This document shows, piece after piece, positions 38,401 through 49,741 of a stretch of DNA of 64,000 nucleotides. The stretch spans positions 3,080,001 through 3,144,000 of the forward strand of contig CM072876.1 in the NCBI GenBank assembly GCA_036937835.1, written 5' to 3'. Under the pieces are notes generated by a model. It did no database searches. It saw only the letters and a list, made by a program, of their open reading frames with translations, and was not told the origin of the DNA. This DNA comes from Pampus argenteus (lineage: Eukaryota > Chordata > Actinopteri > Scombriformes > Stromateidae). The position numbers and the translations under genes were made by a program. Each line of letters begins with the position of its first letter. Positions within the stretch are counted from its first letter, which is position 1.

Positions 38401-39885
38401 AATCTGACCTGTGTGCTGGTCACCGACGCTGGAGAAACACCTACGACAAACCCATGTTATATATATGAACAATGACATACCTATACTGCAGCAGCTACAT
38501 CATGTATATTTAGCATTTTTGCAAAACACAGGAAACACAGCTGTGGAAAGTAGAGCCATACCCTCCTCTCTTCTCAAACTTGATGAAGGTCTTCTCTCCC
38601 TCATAAGGCTTGAAGTCGACGCAGGACTTCAGCCGATACATTTCAAAAGCCTGGTGGACGCAGCCTTTGGCATTCAGATCTGAAACAGTAATAAGACTGT
38701 AAATGTGCTTTCAGACATCACAGCGATTAGACCAAGATGTCACATGTTCACCTGCAAAAGCTGCAATGTTTTCTGAGTAAATACACATGTTAAAACTTAA
38801 AAATATACACATGATCTTTGTGATGTAACTCTGGGTTGAACCCCAGTTTATGCCTCTTGTGTGTCTTGTGTATTTTGCTTTTTGGAAGCACCTTCTGGGT
38901 TTGAAAAGTGATTATTTTTCAGAATATCTGATGCTTCGCTCTGTGATTATAATGATAATACATGAAGGACGTAACTACTGGACCAGATTTTGCCGTACAT
39001 ATGATGATAAGTGAGTATTTACAAACATTACACAGTATTTATAGTATAATTACTATTACAAAACTTACCCAAATCATCACCCAGAATGTAGGGGATTGGA
39101 AATTTCCATCTAGATGTTGGGTCAACCAAGGCATTTCTTCCTTCCTGAACAATAGAAGATTATTTAAAGTGCACTAAATTGTGGCCATAAAGATAATCAA
39201 AACTAATAAAGACACAGAAATAAATCCAGATATCCATCTTATCTGAAATATAACACTGTAGTTACATCATTAAAAGCAGCCCCACTGCCAGATGTGATTG
39301 TATATGGTAGCGATTGCTGAACAATTAGTAATTATTAAACAAAATGAAGGATTAAGCAACAGCACTACTCACTGGAATTACAATGTCCCCCTCGAACAGG
39401 TTGGCATCTGAACCTGCACACAACAAATTAGACGTCTAACTGTTCAACTGTAATAAAAACCTCAACATTTATTGTATTATTTGAGTGAATACAGCATCTC
39501 TTTTACTTCAGTGAGCAACATTGAAATGTGGTATCTCACCCAGATTTTGGATGGGGTTCTCATCCTCGCCGTTCTCATACACCTCTGCAACACAAACACA
39601 GACTTGCCTCACAATTGTTTCACAGCTCTAATCAATCGATTAATTATCTAATCAATTTCATTTCTCATAAGTGCAAATATTTGTTGACATACCGTGTACC
39701 TCGGGGGAAACAGGTATCTGCATGAAACAAATAAAACAACACAAATGTGAGTCAAGCCGTCATACAGTTAGCAGCCATATCACACCATGCTCTTAATTAT
39801 TATGAATAATAAATAAATGACTTACAGTATATGAAGTGGCCAGAGCCACCAGTCCAAACAACAACAGCACTCCCTGCATCATCAT
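35482..39885 (-). CDS. mep1a: meprin-type astacin metalloprotease, copy 2 (no EGF/anchor)
   Basis: A secreted zinc endopeptidase by prediction. Exons: 39826-39885, 39693-39717, 39540-39584, 39373-39407, 39069-39144, 38562-38679, 38265-38440, 37952-38173, 37678-37824, 37364-37579, 36212-36676, 35613-35786 and 35482-35531. They total 1809 nt, in frame, giving 602 aa. Order: signal peptide (MMMQGVLLLFGLVALATS), propeptide, astacin domain with HELLHALGFYHE (148-159) and SIMHYRP Met-turn, MAM, MATH, then a short tail ending LIKTEVPIEPKE. Seven internal exons have the same lengths as in copy 1 (25, 76, 118, 222, 147, 216 and 174 nt), showing tandem duplication. The stop lies in a GGAGTAAGG context that resembles a splice donor, so alternative extension cannot be excluded, but no EGF exon follows. 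Three in-frame ATGs open the gene; the first is used here. Confidence 0.92.
36770..37050. repeat. dispersed repeat in a meprin 2 intron
   Basis: Begins around 'aatagttggacatttgggta' and includes a TTAGCTTAG tract. It matches in wording the repeat at about 28810-28960 ('aatagttagacattttggta'). It lies between the exons 36212-36676 and 37364-37579. Confidence 0.6.
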
Positions 39886-41102
39886 GCTAAATGACACAGA
39901 GGAAATGTTGCTGCTTTGTTTTAAATGTGCACATGGACGAGACAGGACCTTTAACCCTAATGAAGTTTATGTTGGCTATAAAGAATAACTAGAGGACCTT
40001 GACTCAGTGTTACTGATTGGTGAGCTGGTTTATGAAGTTACATGTGCACGGAGATACAGTGATATGCAACACCTACTGTTTTTCTTATCTGGCTATTATT
40101 AGATTTTATTTAATTTTGTATTACCATCTGATTTGAGCAGTGATCACATGTGTAAAGAGGTAAGGGCTGACCCCTAGTGTACATTCATATTTTGGCAATA
40201 ACAAATATTTTAGTCTGTTTAGTGTGCCGTCTGAATTTCGTTGCGCCTAAACCAGTGTTATTATGGTAAAAGTCCTGAAAGATACACACAGGCTAGTCGT
40301 TTTCTTTCGTGTTCTTTTATTAACATAATGCTGTTTTTTCTTTATGTTTGACCTGTTGTATGTTTTAATTTGCTAATGAGTTATCATGTAATACATTACA
40401 AGTGTCTGCAGAACAAAGCAGAAATGTTTGCTCAAAAACCTAAAATAAATGAAACAAACACACCAGAATGCCTACAGAGCTAAGAGATTATTTTATTTTG
40501 CAATTTTCACCAATAGATAGAGTGGCATGACTCTACTTCAACAGTGTTAGAGAGGACATTGGAAACAGCAGTCTCATTGGAAAAACACAACTTACAACAG
40601 GTCAAAGGAAAAGGTACAATGCAAACCAATGTCAGCATTGTGTTCATAAAAGACTACAGAAACAAACAAAAAAAAAACAAAACATGAAATAAAACAAAAC
40701 GCGTATATGCATCTTTTAGGACCTGCAGAGGCGGTCATTACCATAATTACACTACTGTAGGCGCAACGACATTCAGTTGACGGCTCGCAACCACGATTTC
40801 GCACTCTGTGGCTCATATTACCACAGTCTGTTATTGGCCACTGTGTGTTAAAGCATTTAGTTAACAACACATTATATAAATGTATATAATTATTTCATTT
40901 ATTAGCTTTTTTCATTAGTGGTGCCACTATACTTTTAACGTTGCCTGTTCACGCCGCAAACTTGGCGACTTATATCACCGGATAAACGTCTTACGTTTGG
41001 TGAAGTATGTACAAACGTTTCACCTAAAATACAACTTACTGCGTTTAACTTAATTAAAATCTAAATGTTCATATTTATTTCATTTCATGCCTGGTGCAAC
41101 GT
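39886..41102. other. spacer upstream of meprin 2
   Basis: Contains the meprin 2 promoter region and AT-rich sequence. No gene recognised. A 92-codon open frame on the minus strand at 40592-40870 has no family match and no splice support. Plus-strand tRNA-Ser follows. Confidence 0.5.
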
Positions 41103-41184
41103 GACGAGGTGGCCGAGTGGTTAAGGCGATGGACTGCTAATCCATTGTGCTCTGCACGCGTGGGTTCGAATCCCATCCTCGTCG
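41103..41184 (+). tRNA. tRNA-Ser (anticodon GCT)
   Basis: The 82-nt sequence folds as a class II tRNA: seven-base acceptor pair GACGAGG/CCTCGTC with discriminator G, D-loop box A (GTGGCCGAGTGG), anticodon loop CTGCTAA with GCT at 41136-41138, a long variable arm, and box B GGTTCGAATCC. It reads AGC/AGT serine codons. A T5 run at 41193-41197 serves as the RNA polymerase III terminator. No intron. No CCA is encoded, as expected for a eukaryotic gene. Confidence 0.97.
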
Positions 41185-41192
41185 ACATATAC

Positions 41193-41197
41193 TTTTT
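41193..41197 (+). terminator. RNA polymerase III terminator of tRNA-Ser
   Basis: A run of five T residues starting nine bases after the tRNA 3' end, the usual polymerase III stop. Confidence 0.85.
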
Positions 41198-41268
41198 CCC
41201 TTCCTTCAACAACTAAACAATCTTCAAACATCATTTGCTTTGCATACAGATGTGTGACAGGATTATCT

Positions 41269-41274
41269 TTTATT
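41269..41274 (-). promoter_or_regulatory. candidate FAM177 poly(A) signal
   Basis: AATAAA on the minus strand about 145 nt after the FAM177 stop codon, between that gene and the tRNA. Assignment is by position. Confidence 0.45.
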
Positions 41275-41418
41275 AAATAAGAAATATTGCACCATTATTA
41301 ATACACCAAACTTTTTCATCTCTTTTTAGTTTATCAACGTTTCACATATTTCTGTTGTAACATAACCACACTATACAAACAACACCACAAATACTTTGTA
41401 AGAATCACACAATGGACC

Positions 41419-42461
41419 TTATCTCTCATCTACTTCATAGGCCCTGTTGTGACAACCTTCATTTTTGTCCATATGTGTCCCATCACAGCTCTTCTGCTGG
41501 GGATCAGCAGGTTGTCTTATATCTTCTGTAGCCCCGTAAGGTCTCCCAGCCTGTCCAGGTGAGAGGTGGGTTGTCTCCGCTTTTCCTTCCATTTGGCCTT
41601 TTGTGGTTTGGCTGTTTGTTGTCTATAAATGAGAAAATGGGAATGAATACCAATAAATTTATGGGTAATACACATATGAAATACAAGGAAGTAACTATCT
41701 ATAGGCCTGAACAGAATGACTCTTGACTAATATTGACTATGATTGGTCTCTTGAACATAACTTTACCTTGTGCTCACGGTGATACTGATCTATGGCGTAC
41801 TGGTATTTGGCTGCATTCAGTCCAAGTGCGCCAGCTAATCTCTCTCCAAGGAAGTCACAAGCTGAACAAATATAAAAGTAACTCAGTGAGACTTTTTTTC
41901 TTACATAAAGTCCTTTGTATTTATTATATTTGAATGTATTTACTCAGCAGTGACAGCCTCCCGACTAGGACGGCCACTTTCTTGAATGAGAAGCGAGTCT
42001 TGGAGGACTGATGAACATAAACAAAAGATGACATTGCTGCTATTTATGACACCTAACATTAAAATGTCTCCCTTAAACAAAGATTTCCCACCCTCTCTGT
42101 AGATTCACTGAAGGGGGACCTGTTTGATGACTGCTCTTCCTCCTCCTCCTCCTCCTCGCTGTCTACCTCTTCGAGAGTTTCCCCGCTGGTGAAGTGGATG
42201 ATCCTCTTTGTTCTGGAGACGGCACCATCCCCAAACTCTGTTTCCTGGATGTCTGGTACCTGACAGGTTGTACAGGCCATTCACACAAACGTTTACCTTC
42301 TTTATGACACATACTCTTTCTTTACTTCATGAGGTGAGAGTCATTATCCAAAACGAATAGACACATACAGCAGAGAGTGTGACTGACAACCTGAACAAGC
42401 TACTTCATGTTCGTCTTGCTTCATGTATTACAACACTTACTTCCTGGTGGCTGTTGTTCAT
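41419..42461 (-). CDS. fam177b: FAM177 family protein
   Basis: A small conserved protein of the FAM177 family, whose molecular role is poorly defined. Exons: 42441-42461, 42092-42259, 41944-42007, 41767-41861 and 41419-41622. They total 552 nt, in frame, giving 183 aa. The diagnostic motif RIIHFTSGETLEEVDSEEEE is followed by a conserved helical segment and the signature CDFLGERLAGALGLNAAKYQ then YAIDQYHREHK. The C-terminal exon is hydrophilic and poorly conserved. The gene lies directly downstream of BROX on the same strand. The BROX-FAM177B neighbour pair also occurs on human chromosome 1q41, so FAM177B is favoured over FAM177A1. The B assignment rests on this linkage rather than on sequence alone. 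Confidence 0.88.
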
Positions 42462-45140
42462 TCTTCAGATACTATAAAGTATTTCTTTACTGCTCCAGTA
42501 CAACACTGTAGATCCTTTTTTCATGCCACAGCTGTATTGTACGTCCATCCACGCTGACTGAAAGAAAACAAAAGAAAACGAATACAGGATACAGGATCAG
42601 CCTTGAAACCTGAGACAGCAAATAAAAGACGTGCAAACCTTATCACGGGTAAGTAGTCTGAGAAACAACCCGTTTCCTTTTTTGGGATTAAGGGGCTGGA
42701 CTTGTTACGGTGTGTAAAATGTCATGGTTAATTGTCAACTTGACACCTTTATGTAAAAAAACATTTGATCAACTCTATTTGACTGCACACCTGTTTGTTA
42801 AAAACACTTTAATGGAGTTATTGGAGTTATTGGAGCCATAAAGTTACTCCTTTACATGTCTAAAACATTATTAATTATCTATAACATGTATTCTGGTGTT
42901 GGAATATAAAATATATTTAAATTACGCCACAAATACCAACAAGGTGAAGCAATCGTGGAGCACAAACTGGAAATAATACTCACATCTTCTGGTTATGTCT
43001 CATTATAACATGTGTAAAGATCCTGTGGTATAATGTAGGATTGTATTAAAACTGTACTGTACCGTATAAGATGCTGAAAATAAAAGAATCTAAAAAAATT
43101 AAAAGGACAATTTACCCCAAAAAAATCCTTTTTTTTTTTCCCCGCTCTGATTGTCTCAAGTTTCTCTAAGTGTATGTTTCATGTAGGAACTATTTTCTTT
43201 CTACTGAACTACATCCGCTGACTGTTTGAGGAAGTATACATCAACTCACAGATAAGACAGTTGGCAAGAAGAAAGAAAATAGTTCCTACAACAAGGTCTG
43301 TGGATTAACTTGAATGACCGAGTCATCATTTCTGGAACGATGCTGTTGAGTTTTTTTTGGCGTTTTTTTATTTTGGGGTGAACTGTCCCTTTAAGTTTTT
43401 CTCTTCCACAGATATATCCATCATCAAGGTTAATGCTTTAGACTTTAACTCCTTCTTGTCCCTTCATCATATCAACAGATATTAATAATCACATGGACAG
43501 ATTGAGCTTTATGGATGATTTAATCTGTTTGAAATACAGTTTACATGAAGGACACCATCAGAGAAAGAATAAGGAGCAACAGGAGTGTACTGTTTACAAT
43601 GAGCGTACATTGATAATTGATAACAAGAGGCCTTGAAAAGAATAAACGACCGACGTCGGTCTGATTTCTGCAACGTTAAATCCACAAGTCCAAATATAAA
43701 GAACAGCTGTTACTGTAACCGTCTATAAAGACATTTTCTGAGAGCTTTTCTTACTAATCTCCATCTACCTCGACTAAAGCAAATATCCGTATATGTGTGG
43801 ACATAAATGATGTGAGCAGTATATTACAGTTTATACAAGCTTCTAGCAATCGACGGTTATGTTTCAACTCGCAGCTTTTTTAGTTAGCACGTACAATTAC
43901 TTCAGACATGAAGATGACATTCAATACGGCCTCCCACCACTATGGGTGGATGCTAACACACATGTCCCAATTCTACAGTAAGGAAGGGGATAACACTTAC
44001 AGAAGTACAGTACATATATTTTGTCAACTATTGACAACAGCACTTCTTTGCAACTAAAAAGTTTACAAGCATTAAGCTTAAGTTTTATGCATTAGTGGCT
44101 AATCTGATGTATCCACTGCAACATAATAATAATAATAATAATGCAAATCATCACCAACAAGAACATATGATTTGAATCACACAGAATTATATAGTTTAAG
44201 TTACCAACTCAAATATCATAACAGAAGTAAATAAAGAACTATTATCTATTATCAGTGATGTGATTCAGCCGTCTCCCATAAGAAAGTTTTCTTAAATGAA
44301 TAGTAAAAAAAACAAAGAAAAACCAGCTACGTCATGTCATGTACAAAAAGACAATAGATACATCATGTGATCTAAAGAAAATATTGATTGTAAAACTGCT
44401 ACAGCAAAAAAATAAAAATAAAAATGCAGCCAGCGGTCGTACATTTTGTCTGCCCACTGCGGATTTACACTTCCATCGTGTTAATCATCAGAAATGCATT
44501 CAAATGCTTATAAAAGTGTGTTAATTGTTAGTATACAGACTGATTGTGATTGTGTGAATGTCATTTTCTACTTTTACTCATACGTGGTAGTTATATTATA
44601 GTCTCTGTAGTGGTAAACACGCTGTAAAAATCTCTATTTTTGTTTAGATCCATATTCTGGTTTAATAAGATGATTTCCAGGCATGAGCTCTCCCGTCATT
44701 AAAAAGGATAAATACTCTTCTTCTGCAACAGTGAACAGTTTACATCGCAGCCAAAGGCACCATTAATAAAACCACTTGGCCCCATGAAGCTTATTTATCA
44801 TCATTCAACTTGAACTTCATGCCTCATGTGACGAGCTCATTTTTTTTCGTAATCCATTCAATGGTGACCTGAGAGAACCGTCCATCTTTTAAAGTGTTTT
44901 CTTTATGACAAGCCGTTGTCATGGTTTCATCATAAATGTGTGCTGTTAAGACGATGTGGTCACATGCTATGTTTAAAATAATGAAATACACTACACATGT
45001 TCAGCAAAAAATGTAAAACACCATGGATTAATATTACAAAAAAAATACTTTTTTTTTTTTCCTATGGATGTTTACATGGAAAGAAAAATGGGATCCGTCA
45101 TTATAAGCAATAAGGCTGAACATAAGAATCAGTGGGATGT
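42462..45140. other. BROX to FAM177 spacer with BROX 3' UTR
   Basis: No coding exon supported. It includes the foldback element at 43101-43394 and an (AAT)n run near 44125-44142; part of it is the BROX 3' UTR. I did not find an unambiguous AATAAA for BROX, though ATTAAA variants occur on the minus strand (for example near 44660). Confidence 0.45.
43101..43394. mobile_element. foldback MITE (AAAGGACA ... TGTCCCTTT)
   Basis: The left end is 'aaaaggacaatttacccc' and the right end is 'ggggtgaactgtcccttt', an imperfect terminal inverted repeat of about 18 bp. Internal arms also pair (ggaactattttctttct at about 43186 with agaaagaaaatagttcc at about 43271), so the element can fold on itself. No coding capacity. 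Elements with AAGGGACAGTTCACC ends are widespread in fish. Confidence 0.7.
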
Positions 45141-48100
45141 TTAGGAGATGACGCAGCCTGTGTCCTTCTGAGGCTTCAGATCTGGCTCCTTCATTGGTTT
45201 CACTTCCTCCTCCTTGGGTTTGGCCTGGAGTTAAAGCAACGACGACACAATGATTAACAAATGCAACCCCAGACGCATTGAAAAGAAAAAAAAAAAATGC
45301 TGAAATGAACTTTACCTTGTCATTTTTGGCTCCCTTGGTCAGGTCAAAGGTGGCATAAACTTCAGCGGTGCACTGCTCGCTGAGGGGCGGCAGCTCGAAG
45401 GAGATTGGCTCAGCCAGGCCGTAGCTCGCCTTCAACTCCAGCTGAGGCGCCTCGGCCGGCACCTTGTGGAAGTATCTGAGGAATATGATCAAAGTTTACA
45501 GATGAAAGATACAGTCGCAAGCTCAGACGACTACGTTTCAGAATCAGAAATGGGTCTGTTGTGCATATATAAGGAATAAAAATAGATTCTGAGTGAGTGA
45601 AAAGAGCCGTTTTGATAACGGTGAACTCCATTTAACAGCCAAATATACACCTGTTATATACATATATAGATACAGTATGTGATATAGCATAAACAGTTAT
45701 ACTGAATGGACTGAGATATTAAATGTATCTACAGTATCTGAGCGTTTGCGTCTGTATCTGACTCACATGAAGCCGTTTTCTCTCTGGCACTTCTCCAGTG
45801 TGTTTTTAATGAGGCCGCCCAGTTTGAGGAAGAACAGCTGCTCCGACGGTTTGGCTGTGGTGCCCGGGCCTTTGGTCTGACGATACTCTTTACACAGCGC
45901 CTCGGCACGGGAGTAACCTAAACACAGATCTCTGCGCGTTAATAGAAAAGAAACCCAGCGAGCAAAACTCAGAGCAACAAAGGAAACAAACACACAGGAA
46001 ACACCTGGGAAACGGCTCATATGCAGATAAGTTAACAGAGAAGAAAAAAGTATTTTTTACCAATTAGACTTGCTGCTGAAGTAAACAGTATAGTTGAATT
46101 AATAGATATATGTTTACAGCTAAAACAAGCCACTGAAACACAATAAATTCCCAAGACATACATACACTTCTCTGCTTCCTGGAGAGATCTTATAGCCTCA
46201 CCGCACTTGTCACTCGTCAGCAGTGTCTGTCCATGATAGCAGTACGCCTACGAACACAACGAATGAATATAATCACACGGAAGACTTTAGATAAATCAAA
46301 GTTAGCTTGTTTATTAAGACTTGTGAAGGATATATAGAAACTTACATAAGCCATGTAGAAGTGCTGCTTCAGCTGGAAATACTTCCTCCATTTGCTGCTG
46401 CACTCAGGCTCCAAGGTGTTCAGCGTGTGGTCTGGAGAGACAGAAATACTGACTTTAACTCACACTGAACGTTTTATAGAAAAGCAACGATCACCGCTGA
46501 TGTTTAATAGGAACTGTAGGAACGCATCAGTAGACAGAAACACACTGACCGGCTTTCTGATAGAAGTTTGCCGTCTCAAACGACAACGCTGCGACGATCG
46601 TGGCGTTGTGCTTCAGTTCGATCGCTCGAGCAATTGTCACTGTAAAAATGAGAAAAGAGTTGGAGGAGAAATAAAATATGGATAAAAATAAATAAATACA
46701 AACACGGATTTGACTGTGGATTATTTATCAGTGAGATGTTAAACGTACACACAAGTATCTATAGTGTAGTAGTTTTAGACACACAACGAGCATCTCTGTA
46801 ATATTCCAGCTTCGGCTAACAACGAGTGCAGGTTCATAATGTTTTGTGACGTCAGTGTCGTGCAGCTACTGCACCTTCCTGCGCTTCTCCTTGGCACTGG
46901 ATGATATATGCGTCAATCACTCTGGGCTCCAGGTCCCGGCCCTTTTCAGCCGGGGTGATGAGACGAGGGATGTGGACCTCCTGTAAGAAAAGAGAAAGAG
47001 AAAATGCTGAGGCGCATGTGGTATTAATCTAGAAATTACTTTTCTCTTGGCAAAAGGAGACTGTGTTTATCTGAACGGATGGTTTTGTGCTGCAGGGTTC
47101 CTCCCCTGCAGCACAAAACCCTCCGTTCAGTAAGTAAAAAACGCTCATAGTAATAGTTTAGGTGAACATCCTCCTCACCTTGAGATTTTTGAATATTCCA
47201 GCAGCAACCTTCAGGCTCCGGTGAACATCTTTCGCTTCAGCCTCTGATATGCTGTTAACAGTCAATATGTATTTTTAACATATTCTAACAAAGCTATTCC
47301 CTGAACTTTTATGAACAACAATACAGAAAGAAAAAAAACAAAACACATACTTTTCTTTCCCCGCTAGTCTCGAGGCAAACTTGGTATACCAGACAGCTAC
47401 GTTGAAGGCCATGGAGACCAGTTCAAAGACTGCATCCTGCTGGGCACTGAGATGAAAGGCAAGAAGAGACGGTGCTCAAAGATCAACGACTCCAAGACGG
47501 ACAATTAGCAGGTAAATTAAAATATCTGATTTTATCCACAGCAGAAACATCTATGTGTCTTACAAGCCTCTGTGACCTAGAAACTGTGTGTGTGTGTTCA
47601 CTTTTGAATCATACAAATAACACAATTAATGTTTACATGTTTTTTTCCAGCTTTATCTAGTATGACGCAACAACTATGTTTGATTATAATACGACTAAAA
47701 GTAATAACTCCTAATCACCTCGGTGTGTTTCCTTGTAAGGTGTCGGTCCACTTGAAGTTCTGGATAAACCTCATCTTGTTCTCTTGTGTAGTTTCATCCA
47801 AGGATAAGATAAAACCTATTGATTCATAAACCATAATTTAACAAAACAAAACAAAAAAAATAAAAAAACAAGAACGAAACACAAGCAGCTAGTTAGTTGC
47901 TAATCAAAACTGTAGAATAAAATCAATGTTAGAGGGTGAGCAAGAAGAAACAAGTTTTACTTAATGTGTTCATAAGCTATGATATGAAAAAATTAAATAC
48001 TCAATAATGTGGAAAATTAGCTTGATCTTTTTAAGAAGGAAAAAAACAACATTATTTGAAGAGGAAACACACCTTGTAGGAGGGAGAAGTACGCATCTGT

Positions 48101-48445
48101 GGCATTTTTCATGATCTCAGGGTTACAGGTGACATCAGTGAACATTTCCAGCAGTCTCGCCCTGGTCATCCTCAGGTCACTGAATGTGATATATGATATA
48201 TGATATATGATATGAGACAATCTTTACAGCATCTACACTGATGTATCCAACAAGGCTAAAAAACAACAACAACAACAAAACAATACACGTGATCACAGCC
48301 ATGATAACACTGTTGTCAGTGTAGAAAGTGGAGATAAGACCTACTTGCATATCTTATTTGCAGAGGGGCTTCCGGCCACTCCGTAGAAATTAAAGGACAC
48401 CGGCGCTGTTGCCTTCAGGGGGTTTCTGTGAAACCAATGTGCCAT
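45141..48445 (-). CDS. brox: BROX, BRO1 domain and CAAX-motif protein
   Basis: BROX is a farnesylated BRO1-domain protein that binds ESCRT-III (CHMP4/5) and acts at the nuclear envelope. Exons: 48345-48445, 48073-48179, 47719-47815, 47351-47446, 47179-47251, 46875-46980, 46550-46639, 46346-46431, 46166-46247, 45767-45917, 45316-45475 and 45141-45224. They total 1233 nt, in frame, giving 410 aa against 411 in human. The protein opens MAHWFHRNPLKATAPVSFNF and reads as a BRO1 domain throughout (NFKWTDTLQGN, VWYTKFASRLAGKEN, AEALCKEYRQTKGPG, KCQRENGFIYFHKVP). It ends with the CAAX box CVIS, the farnesylation signal. At the 46166 boundary the GTATGT donor was chosen over an upstream GTGTAT because only it keeps the family reading frame. 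A 27-bp hairpin lies in the 46980/47179 intron. Confidence 0.95.
47071..47130. repeat. near-perfect 27-bp inverted repeat in a BROX intron
   Basis: The left arm 47071-47097 and right arm 47104-47130 are reverse complements with one mismatch, separated by a six-base loop (ttcctc). The arms contain 'ggttttgtgctgcaggg'. It would form a stable stem in either RNA strand. Whether it is a recent palindromic insertion or an expressed hairpin RNA cannot be told from sequence. Confidence 0.85.
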
Positions 48446-48879
48446 CCTGCAGGAGAGGACACACCTAGAGAGGAGGACAGAGGACAGACTTGATAAACTC
48501 ATGAGTAATATATTTCAGTGAGGTGTTTATAGGAAGTGTGCAGCGTTAATAACACATACTGGCTAACGTCCTTTTTATCGAGCCGGCAGCTGTTACAAAG
48601 ACACCGTGTTGTCTCCTTTTATAATGAGACCTTACCTACAGATTAACACCCAACCTCTAACTTCACCTGTTGGTTTCTAAGACTGAATATGTTGTGTTTT
48701 TTACGGGTCGTTTGTGTGTCTGCTGTAGACAAAAGTCCATTGCGTAACAGCTAACAGCTAGCAGCTAACGCTACAGCTAAAAAGAAAAAATCATTGAGCC
48801 GATGTGACAGCTGACTTATTACAAGACTAAATGAATGGACATTGACAGTTAAAATATATATTTGTCATTGTCATGTTTT

Positions 48880-48960
48880 ACCTGTCGTTTAGGGCGCTGT
48901 AGGCTTTACGTTTGATACTCCTGATGGAAAGTCTTGACACTAACAACTTACTTCCGGAAA
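48880..48960 (-). promoter_or_regulatory. BROX 5' UTR exon and ETS-type promoter site
   Basis: The minus strand shows ACGACAG|GTAAAAC with its donor at about 48890-48891, a plausible noncoding first exon. The coding ATG at 48445 sits just inside an acceptor (CCTGCAG). At 48950-48960 the sequence acttccggaa is a consensus ETS/GABP site, common in TATA-less housekeeping promoters. Confidence 0.5.
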
Positions 48961-49502
48961 TAAACACGGAGTAGAAACTGACCAATGAGAGCACGCCGTT
49001 CAGTCACATGACGTCTCCCTGGAAAACACTTCAGATCTTGGATCAGCTTCCTTTTTGTTCAGGTGGAGTCTCAAAATCAAACTGAAAAAGGCCTCAAACA
49101 CGCCCTAATCTGTCCATTATTAAACAGGCGTATTATGTCTGCAGTGAGCTTTTTGTCTTGATTATTGATTATGTTGATTATTTTTGGATGTTTCCTAGAA
49201 AACCAAGAGGCAATGATCTCACAGTTATTGTGTTGTTCATAAGCAGATTATATCCTTTAGAAGAACTGAAAGAAATCCAACAACAATATTTGAGTAAAAC
49301 TCTACAAGATCAACTTAAAAGTCACTTATTTGAAAGTCGACCCTCCATATTCACTTTGAGTTGTAAATAAATGAGCCAAATTATACATTATCATCTTCAC
49401 CAAACCTTCAAAAGAACTTACAGTTACATATCTGTTAATTTCCAGAACGCATTAGAAAAGTAAGGGACCCATAAAATAGTGTCCTCACAGTTTTTAGGTT
49501 TT

Positions 49503-49508
49503 TTTATT
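49503..49508 (-). promoter_or_regulatory. candidate MGAT2 poly(A) signal
   Basis: AATAAA on the minus strand about 1.7 kb after the MGAT2 stop codon, followed by a T/G-rich stretch in the transcript direction. It would give a long 3' UTR without introns. Confidence 0.35.
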
Positions 49509-49706
49509 TCTATATATCAGTCATGACATAAACAATGAAAATTCAGCCTCTTTTAATTTCCCCATTTGGCAAACACTGAGTGTACAATGAAGTGCTGTTT
49601 CAAGTGATGATCACAGCGCAAACAATCGAGAAAACAAACAAACAAACAAACAGTTGGTCTCATTCCCAACAACGGTTCATCTCATCAACTGAGGAATCAT
49701 GAAACA

Positions 49707-49708
<2 letters not shown>

Positions 49709-49739
<31 letters not shown>
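49709..49739. repeat. (CA)n microsatellite
   Basis: About 15 AC units in the presumed MGAT2 3' UTR. Shorter CA/TG runs of the same kind lie at 810-830, 2139-2161, 5458-5483 and 6115-6131 in SENP6 introns and flank. Confidence 0.9.
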
Positions 49740-49741
<2 letters not shown>

